Below, in pieces: positions 45,560-52,179 of a DNA stretch of 64,000 nt (positions are counted from its first letter, which is position 1; every line of letters starts with the position of its first letter). This DNA is from Fortiea contorta PCC 7126. GTDB lineage: Bacteria; Cyanobacteriota; Cyanobacteriia; Cyanobacteriales; Nostocaceae. The position numbers were made by a program, and so were the translations under genes. Where the stretch lies: NCBI RefSeq assembly GCF_000332295.1, contig NZ_KB235930.1:1121895-1185894 (forward strand), read 5' to 3'. The notes under the pieces are model-generated. The model saw only the letters and a program-made list of their open reading frames with translations, did not search any database and was not told the DNA's origin.

Positions 45560-46573
45560 TTAAAGGTAATCAATGGCGTGTATCGTCACATCTCCATTAG
45601 CTGCAGCTAAAGTAGTAAAAGGTAGATTGGCTGATATAGTAGCACTACCAGTTTCAATATCAAATTGAATTTGAACATTGTTAGGCTGATTTTCGGCCGG
45701 CGTTACAGCTTTTTCAGCAGCAGCTAAAATGCTTGCAATCTCTAACAATGCTTCTGGAAGAGTATCTGATTTTAAACTTCCACCGCCGTTAACAAAAGCA
45801 GAGTATGTAGAGCCAAGATAATCGCTCGCAACTATATCGATTGAACCGCTTGTTTGAATAGTTGTGGTGACTGGAAGAGTAGCAGCTATTGCAACAGTAC
45901 CTGTGTCAAAAGAAATTGTTGTAGAAAGATTTCTTTTTGGTGGTAAGCCAGGGTTAGATCCATTTCTTAAATTTTCAGCGGCGTCTAGTGCTCGACAAAC
46001 TTCAAAAAAAGCAGCAGGAATTTGAGTTGATTTCAAAGTTCCACTTGTTCCAGGTGCAAAAGTACTCATTCGTTTATCCTTGTAAAAAATGTAGTATCCG
46101 TACTTGTAATCTGTTGTAGCTGGAAAATTGGCTGAATTGAGGGGAATAAATCTAGAAACTTTCTTTGGGGTTAATGTCGAAGAAAGTGCAGCACGCGAGG
46201 CACTCACTAAATAAATTTTTTTATCTTGAATCAAAAAATTAAATTGAAACTCTAAAAGCTTGTTAGCTACAGATACCGGAAGATAGCTAATAGCTGCTTG
46301 CCAATCTATATCTAAATTATCCCCGCTAGGAGTTTCTATAGTTTCAACAGGAATATCACTAAAATTGTCTAGTTCACTTTTTAGTGGCTTTTTAGGGATA
46401 AATACGTAATAATTGCGTTTCCATTTGTAAGCAATATAAATACTTTTTTTAAATAAATTTTTAATAACTTGAAGTAAATAAACATCAGAATAATTAACTA
46501 TCTTAGCAAAGCTAGTTAATTTAATAGATTGTCTTCCGTTTATATAGTAGACTTCATCAAAGTTTGTTTTCAC
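45560..46573 (-). CDS. Phage-like protein with an internal 80-residue duplication
   Basis: 337 residues from GTG 46573. The C-terminal 165 residues contain two related halves, each running from a loop-helix (KSTQIPAAFFEVCRALDAAEN / KSDTLPEALLEIASILAAAEK) to a strand block (TISFDTGTVAIAATLPVTT / IQFDIETGSATISANLPFTT) and ending IDIVASDYL / VTIHAIDYL. The N-terminal part is basic and aromatic. The duplication suggests a repetitive structural protein such as a fiber or tail component. Family unknown to me. Confidence 0.65.
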   Translation of the reverse strand: MKTNFDEVYYINGRQSIKLTSFAKIVNYSDVYLLQVIKNLFKKSIYIAYKWKRNYYVFIPKKPLKSELDNFSDIPVETIETPSGDNLDIDWQAAISYLPVSVANKLLEFQFNFLIQDKKIYLVSASRAALSSTLTPKKVSRFIPLNSANFPATTDYKYGYYIFYKDKRMSTFAPGTSGTLKSTQIPAAFFEVCRALDAAENLRNGSNPGLPPKRNLSTTISFDTGTVAIAATLPVTTTIQTSGSIDIVASDYLGSTYSAFVNGGGSLKSDTLPEALLEIASILAAAEKAVTPAENQPNNVQIQFDIETGSATISANLPFTTLAAANGDVTIHAIDYL

Positions 46574-46637
46574 GTTTTTTTTCTCTTAGTTTTTTACTCC
46601 ATGAAGGTACAACGTCTTTTTGTCCGGAGGGAAAGAA

Positions 46638-46985
46638 TTAACATAGTGTCGGAGTGACAGAAATTTTTTTGTATTCTTGATTAGAATTGGTTACTTGTAG
46701 TGGCTCTATTCCTTTTAATCGGTCGGGGTCTACATATTGTTTTAATGCGTTAATAACTCTTGAGCATTCAGTTTCGGTTTTACACCAAACGATAATTTTA
46801 GAGTTGTCGTTTAAAACTTGTATTCCTCGATAATCGCCTTTTTCGTAATCAGGGAATTTAGGTTGATGTTGAGAACCATATCTGTAATGCGGAAGTATTA
46901 ATGTCCAACGAGAACGACCAATTTTTAGTTTTTCTAAGGTGTTGATGGCTGAGGGGATATCCGTTGAAAGGTTGATGGTGGTCAT
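46638..46985 (-). CDS. Hypothetical protein, first gene of the structural-looking cluster
   Basis: 115 residues starting TTINLSTDIPSAINTLEKL. The rest is alpha/beta (WTLILPHYRYGSQHQPKFPDYEKGDYRGIQVLNDNSKIIVW, ALKQYVDPDRLKGIEPLQV). It is the first gene on the minus strand after the integrase and its palindrome, so promoters probably diverge at 46986-47180. The start resembles small proteins preceding phage structural genes in cyanobacteria; I have no firm identification. Confidence 0.6.
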   Translation of the reverse strand: MTTINLSTDIPSAINTLEKLKIGRSRWTLILPHYRYGSQHQPKFPDYEKGDYRGIQVLNDNSKIIVWCKTETECSRVINALKQYVDPDRLKGIEPLQVTNSNQEYKKISVTPTLC

Positions 46986-47139
46986 GTCAGATTAATGAAG
47001 TGAATAAACCCGTTTTAAGCAGTAATCAAAACAATGTAAATATTCCACTTTTATGTAAATCAAGAACAATCACTGAGGGCTGAAAAGCCTACCACCATTA
47101 GTATTTAAGCAGATATTGACTATATCTAAAAACGCAAAT

Positions 47140-47176
47140 GTTCCGAATTAACCATTGCAACTGGTTAATCCGGAAC
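47140..47176. other. 15-7-15 palindrome beside the integrase, candidate att or recombinase site
   Basis: GTTCCGAATTAACCA (47140-47154) and TGGTTAATCCGGAAC (47162-47176) are inverse copies with one mismatch, separated by 7 bases (TTGCAAC). Two inverted arms around a 7-base spacer is the architecture of core sites of tyrosine recombinases. It ends 4 bases before the first integrase ATG (19 before the preferred one), so it could also be an operator. Confidence 0.55.
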
Positions 47177-47195
47177 AATCATGAGGAGAATTTTC

Positions 47196-47777
47196 ATGAA
47201 AAATAACCGAAACGGACAATCGGCTATTTTAACTGACACGGACTATTCTAAAATCCGCAAGCAAATTAAAAGTCAAAAATACAAGTTACTTTTAGATTTA
47301 GCTTGGTACACCGGGGAACGGTGGGGGGCACTGGTAAAGTTAAGGATAGAGGATGTTTACAATCCCAACGGCACGCCACGGGAATATATTAATTTTCGGG
47401 CGATTACTCGCAAGGCAACGCCAGACGGTAAGCGCCAGACAAGACAAGTGCCTGTACACCCTGTACTGGCTGAATCTTTATCTAATTACACTCCAGATTC
47501 TAGTTCGGGCTGGCTCTTTCCCTGCCGTGATGGTGACATGCCAATTACGATTCGGTGGGCAGATAAAATTTTACGAGCTGCTATAGAAAGACTGGGTTTG
47601 ACGGCTAAGGGTATCAGCACTCATTCCACCCGCCGGACTTTCATTACCAAACTGCACCGCAATGGAACTGACCTGTACACGATTAAGAAAATCACTGGTC
47701 ACAAGGATTTTAAGTCGTTGGAACGTTACGTAGAAATTTCGGCTGATCGTGTTAAGGGGGCGATCGCTACTCTATGA
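47196..47777 (+). CDS. Minimal tyrosine recombinase / integrase
   Basis: 194 residues from ATG 47196, chosen because AGGAGA stands 7 bp upstream; ATG 47181 is the alternative. Only the catalytic domain is present: Arg I in YTGERWGALVKL, a basic Lys segment (AITRKATPDGKRQTRQVPVHPVL), HSTRRTFITKLHRNG with His and Arg II, GHKD with the last His, and the Tyr in LERYVEIS. The N-terminal core-binding domain found in XerC/D or lambda-type enzymes is missing, as in small integrases of cyanobacterial plasmids. It is likely to integrate the surrounding element. The next gene overlaps it. Confidence 0.85.
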   Translation: MKNNRNGQSAILTDTDYSKIRKQIKSQKYKLLLDLAWYTGERWGALVKLRIEDVYNPNGTPREYINFRAITRKATPDGKRQTRQVPVHPVLAESLSNYTPDSSSGWLFPCRDGDMPITIRWADKILRAAIERLGLTAKGISTHSTRRTFITKLHRNGTDLYTIKKITGHKDFKSLERYVEISADRVKGAIATL

Positions 47778-47935
47778 ACACTAAGCTGTTATTCCTGCAA
47801 ATCGAAATTTTCTTCCAGCGCCTCCAGGAGGGAAATTACGATCACCCGGTGGACTTGGCTAAGGCCCTAGAAACCCTGGCAGACTTTGCCTGGGAGGAGG
47901 TAGATGAGCTTTACCCGCCATCAACATTCCCGTGA
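47774..47935 (+). CDS. 53-residue protein translationally coupled to the integrase
   Basis: The ATG overlaps the integrase stop as ATGA. The product (MNTKLLFLQIEIFFQRLQEG, DHPVDLAKALETLADFAWEEVDELYP) is acidic and helical. Coupling suggests co-production with the integrase, perhaps as a cofactor or regulator. No family recognised. Confidence 0.5.
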   Translation: MNTKLLFLQIEIFFQRLQEGNYDHPVDLAKALETLADFAWEEVDELYPPSTFP

Positions 47936-48067
47936 TAAAAATGACACAAACTTAATGTTATTTTTTTTGGGCGATCGCTTTATTCATTGGGCGATCGCAT
48001 TTTTTCAAGGTTGCAATCACAAGAAAAACCCTGTATCCTGCCTTGACACAGGCGTTACAGGAAAATT

Positions 48068-48409
48068 ATGACTTTGCAACCAGGAACTAACAGTACCAGC
48101 TGGTCTTCGGCTTGGAACAATGGCAAGACTAAAACAATTCGCGTTCCAGTCAAACTAGCTGATCAAATCTTGAACTATGCCAGGGAACTGGATTCTGGCA
48201 TTGACATGGAACAGCAGATTATTCTCAAATTTATTGATTCTTTTGCGGAACGGAGAAAAGCAGAGTTTCGCCCCAATCAGTACAGCCGTACTGCTTCACT
48301 AGAAAGCCGCCGGTGGGATGAACTCAAAAGATTTAGGAATTTGGTTGCGAATGGTGACGCCAAGAGTGAATCAAGTGTTGAATCTCTTGTGGTGTCTGTC
48401 CGTCGTTGA
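48068..48409 (+). CDS. Small DNA-binding-like protein of plasmid type
   Basis: 113 residues. KTKTIRVPVKLADQILNYARELDSG resembles a ribbon-helix-helix element of plasmid and mobile-element proteins in cyanobacteria. The C-terminal part is Arg/Glu rich. Its last 77 bp overlap the opposite-strand gene ending at 48333. The product may be a regulator; the role is uncertain. Confidence 0.55.
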   Translation: MTLQPGTNSTSWSSAWNNGKTKTIRVPVKLADQILNYARELDSGIDMEQQIILKFIDSFAERRKAEFRPNQYSRTASLESRRWDELKRFRNLVANGDAKSESSVESLVVSVRR

Positions 48410-48761
48410 TTGCGGCTTCTACATCTGCCTTTCGATTTTTAGCGATCGCACTATTTGCACTGCCAAGATAAATCCGATTTTTCTTCCTGCCAGTCATCCA
48501 ACAGTAGCGATAGTACCAATATTTATTACCAGAGCGTTCGACCCAATATTTCTCTACCCAGTGGGTATCGTGTTGGGGCGCAACTTTTTTAGTATCTAAT
48601 GCAACTTGCGCCCCAACACAATTGTACGGAGTTCCAGCTTGCTGAGTATCAGTTTTCTCTTGAATGTGTTGGGGCGCAACTATTTCATCCCAGTAAGGAT
48701 CCTGTACTGTCTTAATCTGGCTTACAGGGACAAGGGTGAACAAGGAGAGTTGTTGACTCAT
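48333..48761 (-). CDS. Arm-type/AP2-like domain protein of cyanobacterial mobile elements
   Basis: 142 residues. The C-terminal part (WVEKYWVERSGNKYWYYRYCWMTGRKKNRIYLGS, NRKADVEAAINDGQTPQEIQHLIHSW) resembles integrase arm-binding domains, with a YxRYxWxxGRKKxRxYLGS pattern. The N-terminal 60 residues are low complexity. Its start overlaps the end of the next minus-strand gene (48758) by four bases. As the integrase here lacks an arm domain, this could be a separate partner; this is inference. Confidence 0.55.
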   Translation of the reverse strand: MSQQLSLFTLVPVSQIKTVQDPYWDEIVAPQHIQEKTDTQQAGTPYNCVGAQVALDTKKVAPQHDTHWVEKYWVERSGNKYWYYRYCWMTGRKKNRIYLGSANSAIAKNRKADVEAAINDGQTPQEIQHLIHSWRHHSQPNS

Positions 48762-49465
48762 AACTCAACTCCCTTAAGTTCATCCCAAAATGTTGAGTTA
48801 GGAGCGTATTCAGGAATTGCGTTTAGTTGCTTGATATTAGTCGGATGTTCCCACCATCTTTGACGTAAACAAGAGCGAATAAATCCCTCTGGGTTGGAAA
48901 TTTTATCAAATCCACCACGTATCTTAAATAGAGCAATAGATACTTTTATTTCAGGATTTGAATGGTTTAAAACCTCTTTCTCGCTTTCGTCAAAATGTAT
49001 ACCTTCATCTGCAAGGGTGGCTTGATTGCTAATAAGATTAGAATGCTGCTGCTGTATATCCTCCTCAACGGCAGACTTATCTTTTGAGTCAGGTGAATTG
49101 TAAGTCGAGTTATTGTTTTGTAAGTTTTTTTCTCGCTTCTTTCTCGGTGGCTTCAACCACTCCAGCGGTCTCACTAGTAACTTAAATATCTTCCAACTGT
49201 ACTGCTTTACCACTTGAATTACCCGATGTTCGCAAAGTAACTCGAACATCTTCTTTAAATAATTGTGACTGTATCCCTTGCCTCTTGACTTTTCTACCCA
49301 AGCATTAAATTCTGATAGGTCAGGTTCTGTTTCTAGGCTGACTTCCCCTTGTCTCATTAGCCATTGCCAAAGGACTTTTGCAGCGTTGGGAATTCGGTTT
49401 TGGTAACAGAATGATTCGTGTTCTTCTGTCCACGGAAGGGCGTTTTTCTGGGTTTTTTCTGTCAT
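48758..49465 (-). CDS. Winged-helix-like protein, possible replication or regulatory protein
   Basis: 235 residues. The first 110 residues (ALPWTEEHESFCYQNRIPNAAKVLWQWLMRQG..., SHNYLKKMFELLCEHRVIQVVKQY) have the helix arrangement of a winged-helix domain, found in plasmid replication-associated proteins of cyanobacteria. A low-complexity acidic linker (120-170) and a C-terminal helical segment (GFIRSCLRQRWWEHP) follow. It is cotranscribed with the arm-like gene. Assignment is by resemblance only. Confidence 0.55.
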   Translation of the reverse strand: MTEKTQKNALPWTEEHESFCYQNRIPNAAKVLWQWLMRQGEVSLETEPDLSEFNAWVEKSRGKGYSHNYLKKMFELLCEHRVIQVVKQYSWKIFKLLVRPLEWLKPPRKKREKNLQNNNSTYNSPDSKDKSAVEEDIQQQHSNLISNQATLADEGIHFDESEKEVLNHSNPEIKVSIALFKIRGGFDKISNPEGFIRSCLRQRWWEHPTNIKQLNAIPEYAPNSTFWDELKGVEL

Positions 49466-49527
49466 AATTTAAGTGATTTGTTGAGTCAAAGCCATCTGTT
49501 TAATCATTGGATGGCTTTTGATTTTTT

Positions 49528-49887
49528 TTAGTGGCGATCGCGCCTCAAGTCATCAACAATTTTTTCCAAGTACCAGGCATTAGACATGCCAGACCTGATC
49601 TTCCGTTCTTGCTCTAGAAGTTTTCTTGCTTTCGCATTGTCGCCCTTGAGTAGCGAGAGTAAGTCGGATTGCAACTGCGTAGTCCTGGAGTGGTCGCTTT
49701 GCTTTGGTTGTTTTCGGTTAGCGGACGGATCAGTGAAGCTAAAGTTGAGAAATCGTCTTACTGGTTCTGGAAGTGACCGCATTATGAAGTAAAAAATCAG
49801 GGCAACTCCGATAATGACGAACACAGGCAAGAAAGAGTAAAAAATTATGGCTAAAGTATCCATAGGTTGAGTTGTAACGCTACTCAT
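49528..49887 (-). CDS. Small single-pass membrane protein with basic cytoplasmic part
   Basis: 119 residues from ATG 49887 (MSSVTTQPMDTL); ATG 49863 is the alternative. The longer frame to 49977 is implausible because it would start inside a strong terminator hairpin (49964-49997). A membrane helix lies at about residues 10-37 (FLPVFVIIGVALIFYFIM), followed by a soluble part with LLKGDNAKARKLLEQERKIRSGMSNAWYLEKIVDDLRRD. Role unknown. Confidence 0.55.
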   Translation of the reverse strand: MSSVTTQPMDTLAIIFYSFLPVFVIIGVALIFYFIMRSLPEPVRRFLNFSFTDPSANRKQPKQSDHSRTTQLQSDLLSLLKGDNAKARKLLEQERKIRSGMSNAWYLEKIVDDLRRDRH

Positions 49888-49963
49888 CCACAATGCGGGG
49901 ATTTTCTGATAGAGACATCGGGAAAACCTCGCATTTTTAAGCTTCACTGCCATTTCATAAAAC

Positions 49964-49997
49964 AAAACCGTCCTCACCCAGCGGGTAGGACGGTTTT
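49964..49997 (-). terminator. Strong rho-independent terminator
   Basis: AAAACCGTCCT pairs with AGGACGGTTTT, an 11-bp perfect stem, at the end of the ribbon-helix-helix transcription unit. The stop codon of the coiled-coil frame (49996) is at its edge. Confidence 0.8.
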
Positions 49998-50135
49998 ATT
50001 CTTGATCTTCTTGCTGTAGCTCTTCTCTAATTAACTTAAGTTCTTTAACTCTAGATTGAATTGCATTTATCTCATTTTGCTTGGCGGCCACCTGATCTAA
50101 ATATTCATTGATCAGATGGTCAAGCATTTTCCCAG
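49996..50135 (-). CDS. Coiled-coil extension in the -1 frame of the ribbon-helix-helix gene
   Basis: The -1 frame relative to the upstream ORF (50112-50303) reads KMLDHLINEYLDQVAAKQNEI, then AIQSRVKELKLIREELQQEDQE, a good heptad coiled coil ending at the terminator. A GGGAAAA heptamer at 50127-50133 (plus strand TTTTCCC) is placed exactly as G GGA AAA in the upstream frame, so a -1 slip joins the two. The join yields a DNA-binding head with a coiled-coil tail of about 100 residues. Independent translation from the ATG overlapping the slippery site is an alternative. The longer ATG frame to 50316 in this phase is polar and low in order before this point, and is probably not the product. Confidence 0.6.
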
Positions 50136-50303
50136 TAACTCTTGCTCCGGGATTGAAGATGCTTGATCTCGGGCCACCCTCTCTATAAATTCGCTCTTGC
50201 TGAGTCCCAGTGCTAGAGACTTCTCCTCCAATAGCTGATGTGCTTCTGGAGATATTGTCAAATTCAGGCTTTTCTTCCTTTGTCCGTGGATCGGTTTCCG
50301 CAT
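50112..50303 (-). CDS. Ribbon-helix-helix regulator with programmed -1 frameshift signal
   Basis: 63 residues: MRKPIHGQRKKSLNLTISPEAHQLLEEK..., LGLSKSEFIERVARDQ, then SSIPEQELLGKCLTI and a stop. The strand-helix-helix pattern (LNLTISPEAHQLLEEKSLAL.., SKSEFIERVAR) is typical of the RHH family. It is the element's likely autoregulator: two TTGTA-N6-TACAA-like sites lie 27-98 bp upstream. The zero-frame product ends 15 bp after the GGGAAAA heptamer (LLGK). Two forms, short and long, are predicted. Confidence 0.8.
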   Translation of the reverse strand: MRKPIHGQRKKSLNLTISPEAHQLLEEKSLALGLSKSEFIERVARDQASSIPEQELLGKCLTI

Positions 50304-50329
50304 CTGTTATACCCATGCACTACCTCTTA

Positions 50330-50345
50330 TTGTATACGCATAGAA
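50330..50345. promoter_or_regulatory. RHH operator candidate, site 1
   Basis: TTGTA TACGCA TAGAA, a TTGTA-N6-TACAA palindrome with one mismatch, 27 bp upstream of the RHH start. Confidence 0.5.
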
Positions 50346-50385
50346 TAATTGACTTTTAATGCGCGTGGTATTAGGCTATATTTAG

Positions 50386-50401
50386 TTGTACACGCATACA
50401 A
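50386..50401. promoter_or_regulatory. RHH operator candidate, site 2
   Basis: TTGTA CACGCA TACAA, a perfect TTGTA-N6-TACAA palindrome, 56 bp from site 1. Both share the ACGCAT core. The spacing places the two on nearly the same DNA face (56 bp is about 5.3 turns). Confidence 0.55.
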
Positions 50402-50597
50402 CGATTTTTGCAACACAAAACCGCTCCCCAACGCCTAACCCTTCGCGTTGTAACCGGAGCAAGCACCCACGCACTGCCTCGCGCCCCGCGTGGAAACACC
50501 CTTTGATTTGTACCTGATGCTTTGAATGCAAAAGGCGATCGCCCTAGCAGTAGCACAGAGCGATCGCCAGTCAAATACCAAGTTATAAGGAGTCCAT
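50402..50597. other. Divergent intergenic region of the element
   Basis: Between the RHH gene and the plus-strand operon. It has a GCGTTGTAACCGGAGC/GGGGCGCG-rich stretch of the dispersed repeat type (about 50430-50510) and two HIP1 octamers near 50536 and 50561. The minus-strand ORF at 50371-50574 is low-complexity Arg/Val and is probably spurious. Confidence 0.5.
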
Positions 50598-50861
50598 ATT
50601 ATCATTCAAAAAATTCTCGCAGACACAGCCAAACTTAATCGCTCCCAAGCCTTGGGATTATGTGCCCTGATCTGCATTGCATCAAGAGAGAATACCAGCG
50701 TCGCTTACCAGTGGGAGGAATTGAATTTTTCAGATATCCCTCAAAAATTGATAGACGCCATCGATGAGCTTGATGAAGATTACCAATTCGATCTGCTCAA
50801 CAATATCTCTTATGGATTCGTGGAGGAAGACGCGATCGAAGTCCTTGGGCTAGTCGATTAA
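50598..50861 (+). CDS. Small acidic protein, probably started at ATT
   Basis: No ATG, GTG or TTG lies near the 5' end of the frame; a TTG at 50652 is the first normal start but has no ribosome-binding site. AAGGAG at 50587-50592 is followed after 5 bases by ATT ATC ATT, and the frame opens at a TAA just there. Starting at ATT gives 87 residues (IIIQKILADTAKLNRSQALGLCALICI..., ENTSVAYQWEELNFSDIPQKLIDAIDELDEDYQFD, FVEEDAIEVLG). The C-terminal half is acidic and helical. ATT starts occur naturally in infC. The function is unknown. Confidence 0.55.
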   Translation: MIIQKILADTAKLNRSQALGLCALICIASRENTSVAYQWEELNFSDIPQKLIDAIDELDEDYQFDLLNNISYGFVEEDAIEVLGLVD

Positions 50862-50946
50862 AAAGGCGATCGCCTTTTATCAGGAGTGCGATCGCCAAGT
50901 AATGGATTTGATTTTGATAAGGAGATTTTACCAACGAGTGACAGTA

Positions 50947-51405
50947 ATGCAAAATCTGTACACCACGCCTGAAGCATCCCGCGAAACCGGGATACCAGAA
51001 AGCACAATTCGCTCTTGGCTACGCCGTCACCCTGGAGTATTTCAGATTGACGTGCATGTGGTGGTTGAAGAATCAGGACGCAAAATGTGGACTGATGCCG
51101 GGATTGAACTATTGCGTAGCCGCAACACTGCACCAGAAAATGCAACGGATGACGATGCAGAAAATAGTGCAGATGACCTGCTTGAATCACTGCTAGCCAA
51201 TGATGCCAACGCATTAGCCCACGAATACTGGCGACAATTCCCAGGCAGAGTGATTCACCGCATTCGCCAAATGCGGGACAATCCCACACCCCAAGACCGG
51301 GAAATTATGCAAACCTCACTTCGCGCCGCACTCGCAGCCGGCACATCTCACCTACTGCTACCCACCTATCAACCAATGTTGCTGGAGGGAGACGGTGAAG
51401 AATAA
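50947..51405 (+). CDS. Excisionase/MerR-like HTH protein
   Basis: About 152 residues from ATG 50947 (alternatives are GTG 50938, ATG 50902). QNLYTTPEASRETGIPESTIRSWLRRHPGVF is a MerR/excisionase-like helix-turn-helix with an R-type recognition helix. An acidic linker (TAPENATDDDAENSADDLLESLLA) and a helical C-terminus follow. This may be the excisionase or regulator of the integrase, from the other side of the element. Role inferred from fold and context only. Confidence 0.6.
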   Translation: MQNLYTTPEASRETGIPESTIRSWLRRHPGVFQIDVHVVVEESGRKMWTDAGIELLRSRNTAPENATDDDAENSADDLLESLLANDANALAHEYWRQFPGRVIHRIRQMRDNPTPQDREIMQTSLRAALAAGTSHLLLPTYQPMLLEGDGEE

Positions 51406-51652
51406 ACAGCAGCCCACCAGCAAAGTTGTACCATTCACCGGCGAATTCTACCCCGAAGTAGAACCCACCCCAACACCAGCGGCGACACCAGATTTAACAC
51501 CAGCATATTTCGTGCTGTTCGCTGCAGCCTTAGTTGCTGGTTTAAGCCTAGGGGCAATTTTCACCTACCAAAGTGCAGATCAAGTGCAACTGCGGCAGAT
51601 GAAAGCGCAGTCCGAACAACTGCAGCAAGTCAAGACCCAAGTTTGTCAATAA
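51395..51652 (+). CDS. Small single-pass membrane protein
   Basis: 85 residues from a GTG at 51395 that overlaps the stop of the preceding gene. A proline/threonine-rich N-terminus leads to a membrane helix (about 38-60, YFVLFAAALVAGLSLGAIF), then a short helical Gln/Lys tail (QLRQMKAQSEQLQQVKTQV) that may be a coiled coil. It lies in a run of small membrane-protein genes (51395-52970), as in filamentous-phage-type or conjugative element clusters; family unknown. Confidence 0.55.
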   Translation: MKNKQQPTSKVVPFTGEFYPEVEPTPTPAATPDLTPAYFVLFAAALVAGLSLGAIFTYQSADQVQLRQMKAQSEQLQQVKTQVCQ

Positions 51653-51664
51653 GGAGTAAAGATT

Positions 51665-52179
51665 ATGGGTATCCTATCTCGCATCACCAGCGCTGCTGGT
51701 AAATCCAGCAACAAAGAAAGTCAATCCTCACTCGCCACAGGTGGTCACGCCATAGACAAAAATCGTGTGCTGGCTCCAACTGACCCCACAGCGATAAACC
51801 CATTGAACGCGGGCGCCTGGGAGTCAGTCCGGACAGCACCTGTCAGTGACGTACCCCGCTATTTTACCAAGCCAGAAGCTGATGCCCTCAAGGAATTAGC
51901 CACAGAAAAAACCCAAGGTGCAAAGCAATCTCAACGCGCCTACAAATCGCTTGGCAAGATTGAAGCCGCTGACGCCGCAGTTCACAAACACCACCGCAAC
52001 TACATTCGCGGCACAGCCGACGCCGAACTAACTAAAAACGCGCCGACGCAAGCACGGCGCGACACCTCCACGCACTGCGTCCAGAATACGCCAAATTGGG
52101 TTTTGGTTTAGACCGCGCTGAAAACAAAGCACAGCAACGCATTCAAGAGTTAAGAGCCAAAATCAAGGATAACTACTAA
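51665..52179 (+). pseudogene. Helical protein gene interrupted at an A5 run
   Basis: The ATG frame (preceded by AAGGAGTAAAG) gives 148 residues with an unconvincing end. Just before, at a run of five A near 52031-52035, the -1 frame continues RADASTARHLHALRPEYAK, LGFGLDRAENKAQQRIQELRAKIKDNY to a stop at 52177-52179, which overlaps the ATG of the next gene. The continuous version is a typical helical basic protein of about 170 residues, so the break is either a one-base loss (A6 to A5) or a -1 frameshift. No X XXY YYZ heptamer is in phase. Confidence 0.55.

Noticed and set aside
49528-49977. 149-codon version of the membrane protein gene
   Set aside because: Its start lies inside a strong terminator hairpin; a start at 49887 or 49863 is more plausible.
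49996-50316. 106-codon frame starting at ATG 50316
   Set aside because: The first 60 codons are polar and unordered and lie opposite the well-formed RHH frame; only the coiled-coil end is likely real, reached by frameshift or reinitiation.
50371-50574. 67-codon minus-strand Arg/Val-rich frame
   Set aside because: Falls in dispersed repeat sequence between divergent genes and covers operator site 2; composition looks spurious.
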